Shown here piece by piece: positions 57,194 to 64,000 of a stretch of 64,000 bases of DNA. Within the stretch, counting starts at the first letter, position 1, and every line of letters begins with the position of its first letter. Under the pieces are notes generated by a model that saw only the letters and a program-made list of their open reading frames with translations, searched no databases and was not told where the DNA came from. This DNA is from Aphanomyces cochlioides. Lineage: Eukaryota > Oomycota > Saprolegniomycetes > Saprolegniales > Verrucalvaceae. Both the position numbers and the translations under genes were made by a program. Location of the stretch: the NCBI GenBank assembly GCA_019828595.1, contig JAHQRK010000001.1, positions 4,712,001 through 4,776,000 of the forward strand, written 5' to 3'.

Positions 57194-60100
57194 TTACTTA
57201 AAGAGTCCGAATATACTTTGCATCATTGACTTGGCTTCGTCGGCGATATCTCGCGCAGTATTTGTCACTGCTTGCGCATTATCAATGGTAGAAATAGCTA
57301 ATTTTTGCGCTTGCTGGACTGTTCCTTTTACAACTTTGAGCCTCGAATTGATATTGAGGAAGCGGCCAACGGATCCTAGTAAAGATATTCGTCCATCTGC
57401 ATCTGGAAGTAAATGCCACACCAAGCTTCCATCAGCGTGTCCAGTTACAGCCAACATAACAGCTTCCTGGGGGCCAACAACCGCACACGAAATCGCGTGT
57501 GTTTGACTCTTTGGATTCCAAAATTCCTGTTGAACGGAGAAACTATATGGGAAAGTGAGATAAGTCATGAAACGTGTGGGCCGTACTCATCAATGAGGTA
57601 ACTGCGCAAACAGCGAGTAAGACTTGCCAACAGAGTCAGGCCATCTTGGGATACAATTAAGCCATTACATATCTCTATGCTTTGTTGTCGAATACAATCA
57701 CCCATCATATTGTACACCTGGATTACACTGGTGTCTTTCAACTAGCAAGTCGCCATCGAAGTCAATGTTGGCAAATCATATAAGCGTACCTTAGCACATG
57801 CGACAACGTAGCCTTTTGAGGATATTGCGACATGTTGCCAAACAGAGTCTGGTGGACTATGAAATCCGAACACCACAGAACCTGTGTGTAAGTTGTGAAC
57901 CAAACACGTCTTCTCCGAAGCCGACACGACAATGCCCAATGCGTTACTCAACGCGCATGAGATCACTCCATGGCGATGTCCCCGAAACACCATGACTGGA
58001 CATGATGAAATTCGCGGAGGGCGAAATGGACTGTTCATTTGCGACAGTTGCCAAAGTCGGACCGAGCAATCCCTACACAATAAATAACTTAATTGGAATG
58101 TAATTCAAGGATGTACTTGGATCCGGAGACGATAAATTCATCTTCACCAAGGCCATCAACTGCTAGACAAGTAACAATTTCGGAGTGTCCATCAACATTT
58201 GCTCGGGCTAATACATGTCCATTCTCTAAATCGGTAAGTCGTACATGTATTGTTCCTGTAGGTGCGCCACCACTGACAAATACACGTCCTTGAGAAGAAA
58301 TTCCGACTGGAAAAATTTCAGTCGAATAATATGGCAAGCGGGGAACAACTTCAAATGGACTTGTGTCGCGCTCAACTTTCAGTTGTAATTTTTCTCCATC
58401 TTTGATCAGTTTCCAATGGTACAGATCGATCACCCCCACAGCATTGATGACCAACAAGCGATCACTGAGAATCTTCATCTTATAAAGACCCACATTACCA
58501 CCAGGAGATTTAGTAATGTAAGGCAAGTGGTCCTGCTGGGGACGTGCACCACTCCCACGTGGTGGATGTGGTGAGCGGAACAATTGCTGAGGGCACTGAC
58601 CAAAATGAGCAATCTGTTGCTCCATTGCCGCCCGTAAATGCGGATCCTCGATAGAATCTAAGTCGACCAAACCAGAGTAAGTTAAGTAATAGAAAACATT
58701 GTTTGCTGCCAATGCATCAGGCCCTCGTTGTTGGTATCCAAATATTAAATCAATCCATTCATGTAAATGAGCCGAGACGTAATCACTTTCCAGCGCCGCT
58801 CGATGAATACGAATAAATTGATCAGGGTCTCCGTTTGCCCAAGGCGGCAACTCAACATCACCAACTTTTTGGCCGTCTTGACGTGTGCCCAAGTCATATT
58901 TGTGAATGTTTCGGAGGAACGCAGGTGTGCTGTACCATTCAGGGGTTAATTCCTTTACTTCTGACATACTGGAATTGCACATATCCCACAAATCAGCAAC
59001 TGAATTAAATAAGCGATCGGGGAGATCAAAAGATCCACCTTGCGTTAGCTTGTGCAATGCGGCAAAAGGTTGGAGACGCATGAGGTAATACAATACGACG
59101 CCAGCAGCGGTAGAGTAATGTGAACCATACAGAAATTTAGGGATCACCTATTAATGTTTCAAATACATCATGCTAAATACATTACCGGGTCGTCAAAACT
59201 GTGGTATCGCTCCCAATATTCGGCCAACCGATCTGAGTTCAAAGCTCCCATGGGTTGATTTAACGGTCTAAAATTGTTGGCATCATTTAGGTCTAGTTTC
59301 TCACTTGAAAAATTTGAAATGACCCAAGGAAACACAGGATATTGGGTCAAGTCATTGAACGACCTTCCCGATAACGTATTCAAGGCCTAATTCATATACG
59401 TTAATGTGATAAGTAGCGAGAGAGTACCATCAAGTAATCATAATTGCTCAAAAGTCGCATTTGCCACTCCTTCGTCAAATTCCCCACCAATCTACTGGGT
59501 GATAGCATCGGCCATTGCTTCACAGTGGCGCGTGGGCACATTGCTAAGATCATCCGCATGGTTTCATTCCGAGTTGTAGTTGATGGAGTGTCGTCGACAT
59601 GAAAATCAATAAAATGAGCAGTGCCATTTTGTAGAAATATTTCCAATGCAGATTCTCTCAAGCGAAATCGCCTCAGGTATACAGCAACAACTTCTTTCCA
59701 TGTCCATCGGTAAGTAAAATGCAATCCAGTCGCCAATTCCACATCTGCTTCCACATTAGGTGTACTTTGAGGTTGAAATACTCCAACGTGGTCACAAATG
59801 GATAAGGTTCCAAGTATAAGGCCTTCTGGAACCACTTTCCGCACCAATGGTTGCAAGTATATTCGGTCATTTTCCTGGAGCCCTTGTCCTCCTGAAGGGT
59901 GCAAAAACGTTAGGAATTGGGATTGAATGGGACTTCCAGCTTTCTCTTCCTCTTCATCTTCCTCAAGTGGATCAGATTGTTGCTGATTATTTTCATCTGG
60001 AACCACGACATCTTCATTTAACTCGACTGTTGTGTCAACAATAGTGCCAGCCTCTTTTGCAATCGCTCGACCAACTTGCTCAAGCTCAGCACGAGAGATG

Positions 60101-63100
60101 GTACCAACTGAGTGAACAGTGGAAGTAATTGTTGGCTTGAAGTACACATCCAAACGATGGCGCCGACGACTTGGAAATGGCGTCTCGTGCCGAGTCAATT
60201 GGTACTCATGACGTGGAGAATAATAATTTTCCCAATGGTGCTCCGTCAAAACTTTGTACTTGAGCCGTTTCCATGCCTCTTCTGTCCATTGTTTACGCTG
60301 TCGAACTGCCTGATCATGCGTCGCCATTCGCTCTTGCTCCTTTTTTGAAATATCTCTTATGGCTTCCCAAAGCCTTTTTTCTTCAACTTGTGAGGCGGCG
60401 TCAACGACCGAAGGTTTGACAGTCAATGAAAGAGCACTCATCGAAGGAAACCATTTCGGCATCCATAATGTCCAATCAACAATTTCTTCTGAATGCAAGC
60501 ATTCCACCTCTTCAACTAAAACTTTGAGCACGTGCTTGGCTGCATCAGCAGATGCCATTGGTGCTAATCGGGTTGGAGCTAATTCTTCATCATCAAATAA
60601 TCCACTCGTAGCAATTTTTAAAACAAGTTCCCCGCAGTCAATTTGAGGATTGATATCTATTGATTGAGCCAAGCTACTTAGTACACGGAGCAACATATCG
60701 TGAGTTGAAATGCTCTCATCAATAAGCATTCTTTGACTCACTTCTTGCTTCAGCCCTGTCTCGAGTAGTTGAAGCATTCGTTGCGTAACAGGTGTAGGCA
60801 TTTGAGCTAACATCAATCGGCATAAGCGCATGCCAGGAACAATTCCAGCTCTGTGTTTTTTGTGTGTACTCTCCAACAACATTTCAGTAATGTCTAATGA
60901 GGCTGACATTAGAAATTCGACTTCCTCGTGACTGTCCTGAATTAATAGGAAAGTAGAAAGCATAAGTAATCGGTACAAATTCTCGCCCAGAGCTCGTGAT
61001 AGCATTGCTTTTGAGCGCGCAATTCGAATGAATACCAAGCCGAGGACTTTGCGGCGCCAATCAAGGTTAGGAAATTTTGAGAAAAGGACATCCAAACATA
61101 GCCAGCCCTGACTATTGTAGAGAGCCCTGCACATTAATGTAACGATTGTGTCCAACACGAGATCTTCTCCGGCTGTGGCATTTGAACATGACAGAAGCAA
61201 ATCAGCGAACCAAAGTACCCACGGCTGCTCGAGCAGTTGCGTCTGAACTTCTTTGTCAGTCTTCACAATTACGCTTATTTCCATAAGAACTTTTTCACGA
61301 TCCGCTTCAGCAATAGAAGGGGAGTGAAGAAACCAAGAAGCAACAAACGGGATCATTCCCCTAAGTGGTAGCTTAACGAGCCACTGAAGGCTCGACGTGA
61401 ATGCTAACTGCATGTCGACTGACACTTGCTGTGCCCCCGATTGGATTTGTCGGAGTGCGATAGAGCGAATGACCTGAAGTCGATCGGAATACGTTAACGT
61501 CAAGCGATTCGTCGGTGGATATAACTTCCACCACGATGGTGATTTCCAATCTTTAATATCTCGCTTTGTAGCTGAAGGAGATGCCTCTGCAAGGGGAATC
61601 TCCGACGCCTTATTTGTAACATCGTTAAGAGCCACGGTGTGTTGTAATCCCATCATTGATGCATTGTCGTGAGCAAGTTCATTCCACAATCGAGGATCTG
61701 CAATAATATCCATTTGGTATTGTCGTTCAATGCATTGAAGCAAAAAACGGCCAGAGTCTGTTTCCATCCATTCTTGTAGCAGAACAAAGAGTCGTACAGC
61801 CATAATACGAATTCCCCAAGGATGTTTTGGACCATGCAAGTATAATAGAGCATCGATAATGTTAGCAGAAATAAGAGCAATTTTGTTTGCATCCGAGTCA
61901 CAATTTTCGCAAAGATTGTTTAGTATAGACTGAGTAATCAGCCCATCGGGTGATGCAATCAAAAACCGACAAATAACACGAAGATCCTGAACAAGTCGCA
62001 AGGGAATACGTACGGACTGCGATTGACTATCGAGAACTTGAATCGAATCCTTATCTTCGACTGTCTTAATAGCTTGTTGTATCAACAACACCAGGGAGTT
62101 TACGCATTCGGTTGTCCACTGTGACTCAGTGGACTTCTTCATGTAAAAACAGCGTAAAATATCAACCACGTGCTGGGTTTGGATAATGTTGTGCAAACAA
62201 CGAGGATGCTCTGTGACAAATAGCAATAATTGTTGAATGAGGATAGATTGTGTCTTGAAAGGAGCTCTACTCCAAAGTGTGAAATCTAAAAGCAATCCAT
62301 GCATGCCAGCCGCAAAGAGAGGCATGGTGTTCACAGAACTCTCCGATAACCAGAGATCAAGCACCAATTCAACACAAGTTGTTGCGATGCTTGGAGTTAA
62401 CAAGCTTTCCACTTGATCTTCATGCGATCGCAAAACATGAGCTAGCAAATGAAATCCATAACCATGGAGAAGATCTTCTTGGTGAGCAATGCTAGTCCTG
62501 AGTAAACCTCGCATCAAATGTAATGAATCAGTGACTAAGGTTCCCGCTTTAATGTCAAGTAGTTGGTTTAACAACACTGAGAGTGATAATATCCCACCAT
62601 GGCAAAACCAGTCGTTAGAACGATTGGGTTCAGAGACGACGTAGATTTCAGGATCCAACATTACATGGTTTTCTTGCCATGCGCTGGATGCATCCGAATC
62701 CAATTTTAATCGCGTCCAGGGACCATCTACTTCACCTTCTCCAGTCCACTGAACGCACAATGGCGACTGGGATTCAAAGAAGAAGATATCTTGAGCACTG
62801 AACGAGAAGACAACTTTCAGAGGTGTGGACAAGGAAACATGCATAGACTTCTCCACAGTCGTGAGCGAACAAAGACCTTGAGTTGTAATGAGTGGGTGTT
62901 GAAACGGGTTAACGCCACCAAAAACACGACGCAAGCATGTTTGAGAAGGTCCATAACGGTAGAGAGATGTGATAACGTCCACATTGAGCTCGTCTTCGTA
63001 CATCGTCATGCCTGACATGTGGAATCCACCCGTTGGACAATTAGCATCAGGACCACCGATTAAGCACTGCGAAAACTGGCCCATGAGAGTGGGAAAGGCC

Positions 63101-63627
63101 AAATCCTCATTCATGACGCGAACAGAGTTAAGATATGCAACGACGTGGCTTTTCTTCAAATAATGCTGTCGATGACTCACAACGACAAATTGCCATTTGT
63201 TTGGCGTCCACTGGAACTGGGAGCTTACATGTTTCCACCCCTTGTCGTCAGTAACAGAGGCTACACTGAGCGTAATTCGTTGATCGCTTCCAGGGGTAAT
63301 CCAGCACTCGACTCCTTGTATTTTGCTTGTGCTGTAGAATTTAAAGAGTCGGATCTTCTTTGTATCTTGTTCGAGTGGCAGCATGATCCACATTGCAATC
63401 GTGAATCCTCGGAACGACCACCGCACCAAAGGCAGCGTTAGTTGGCTTGCACTTGGGATTACCAAATACGACTGCGGGATTCGTTGTAGCTTGGACAGCG
63501 CTTGGCTGTGTTGCCATAAATACGACGATATACGTTCCACATCAATCTCTCGGTCAGGGTCTTCGTGATCAACGATCTTTGATTCATTTAGTACTTGCCA
63601 TACCGGGACTTGCTTGTCCGTCTCCAT
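57194..63627 (-). CDS. BEACH-domain WD40 protein (neurobeachin / LvsC-like)
   Basis: Six exons on the minus strand: 63627-59428, 59386-59186, 59147-58117, 58072-57790, 57741-57587, 57542-57194, in phase, 2072 aa. The first exon alone is 4.2 kb. Domains: a concanavalin-A-like lectin fold (about 80-230; [30 protein letters not shown]), a long armadillo-like helical region (250-1200), a PH-BEACH domain (about 1265-1375), the BEACH domain (about 1380-1670; [50 protein letters not shown]) and C-terminal WD40 repeats (about 1700-2000; [13 protein letters not shown] spans an intron). A final helical tail ends at FGLFK. BEACH proteins act in lysosome size control, endosome traffic and membrane fusion. 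Confidence 0.95.
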
Positions 63628-63839
63628 GCCTAACTGTACCGATGCCGACTCCTCTCGTGGGAAAGGGACGTAAAGATTTTGATGTTCCCGTCGTGATCAA
63701 AACTGAAAATGATGCGAGAAATCATTCTTTCATATTATTGGCTTAAAAGTTTCACTCTGAAACGTTATAATCCAATTGATATTGAAGCTTTAATTTCCGC
63801 AGTTTTCAAATAAATATATTTTGTCAGTCAACAATAAAT
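63628..63839. other. Upstream region of the BEACH gene with a 34-codon ORF
   Basis: A plus-strand frame at 63642-63746 (34 aa, starts MPTPLVGKGRKDF) begins only 14 bases from the BEACH start on the other strand. It has no recognisable domain and may be chance. The rest is A/T-rich, non-coding promoter-type sequence. Confidence 0.4.
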
Positions 63840-63980
63840 TCAACCAAGAAAAGTTCTCCAACTGAAACAGCAAACATATATCAACCATAACGTTAGATTA
63901 GAAAAGAATTCGCTGAAGTAGATCATAGTCCAGAGTTGGGCTGGTTCTTGATCTTCAACATAGACCAAAGTCTCCAATAC
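63840..63980 (-). CDS. Possible last exon of an unidentified minus-strand gene (partial)
   Basis: A good acceptor (TTCGTCACAG) at 63981 is followed by an open frame of 46 codons ending in TGA at 63840. It contains LVYVEDQEPAQLW and a hydrophobic end. The rest of the gene would lie beyond the window. I do not recognise the family, and the exon itself is uncertain. Confidence 0.3.
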   Translation of the reverse strand, partial: VLETLVYVEDQEPAQLWTMIYFSEFFSNLTLWLIYVCCFSWRTFLG

Positions 63981-64000
63981 CTGTGACGAAATGTGAACAT

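Noticed and set aside
1..64000. tRNA or 5S rRNA genes
   Set aside because: I saw no cloverleaf with A/B boxes and no 5S-like sequence by eye. A covariance-model scan would be needed to exclude them.

Overview
The window looks like nuclear DNA of a zoospore-forming stramenopile, most likely an oomycete of the Saprolegniales type (Aphanomyces, Saprolegnia, Achlya or Thraustotheca). Three things support this. The 5' end of an 18S rRNA gene at about 9726-9932 reads like the stramenopile/oomycete sequence. Most genes on the right are broken by GT-AG introns of only about 30-50 bases. Two cilium genes (IFT43, ARL6) fit a flagellated zoospore. The species call is inference, because no database search was possible.

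Left half (1-41.9 kb): two satellite arrays around one gene. Array 1 is a tandem repeat with a unit of about 1670 bp (1-9726 and 11206-20873, about 11.6 copies seen, running off the left edge). A 1.48-kb piece of rDNA interrupts it: about 207 nt of 18S 5' end plus the spacer upstream of it. The array ends on the right in a diverged, deleted unit followed by two long inverted repeats. Then come an eIF4B-like translation factor gene with a W2 domain (22058-23500, minus), a roughly 670-bp foldback/MITE-like element (23692-24362) inside 26-bp direct repeats, and about 0.86 kb with no recognised gene. Array 2 (25248-40831) has a 1309-bp unit in about 11.9 near-identical copies, each with several long hairpins. 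It ends on the right in a hairpin ladder and a diverged relative of the unit (40832-41930).

Right half (42.0-64.0 kb): a compact gene island. Exon-intron models were built by reading frames by hand: CZIB/UPF0587 (+), IFT43 (-), ARL6/BBS3 (+), a BART-domain protein (-), an ankyrin/B-box/TPR/RGS protein (+), an expansin-like secreted and membrane-anchored protein (+), AP-2 alpha adaptin (+), a nucleoside hydrolase (-), a POT/PTR2 peptide transporter (+) and a 2072-aa BEACH-WD40 protein (-). Convergent neighbours are only 10-26 bp apart at their stop codons.

How the genes relate: IFT43 (IFT-A train), ARL6 (recruits the BBSome) and a BART-domain protein (a class that binds ARF-like GTPases) sit side by side within 3 kb and suggest a ciliary-trafficking neighbourhood. 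AP-2 alpha and the BEACH protein add endocytic/endosomal trafficking. The RGS protein implies heterotrimeric G-protein signalling. The transporter and hydrolase are nutrient uptake and salvage functions. The most unusual items are the 983-aa ANK/B-box/TPR/RGS architecture, a CZIB homologue with both zinc-binding CxxC motifs gone, the eIF4B/W2 hybrid, and the two satellites that both end in degenerate units with strong hairpins.
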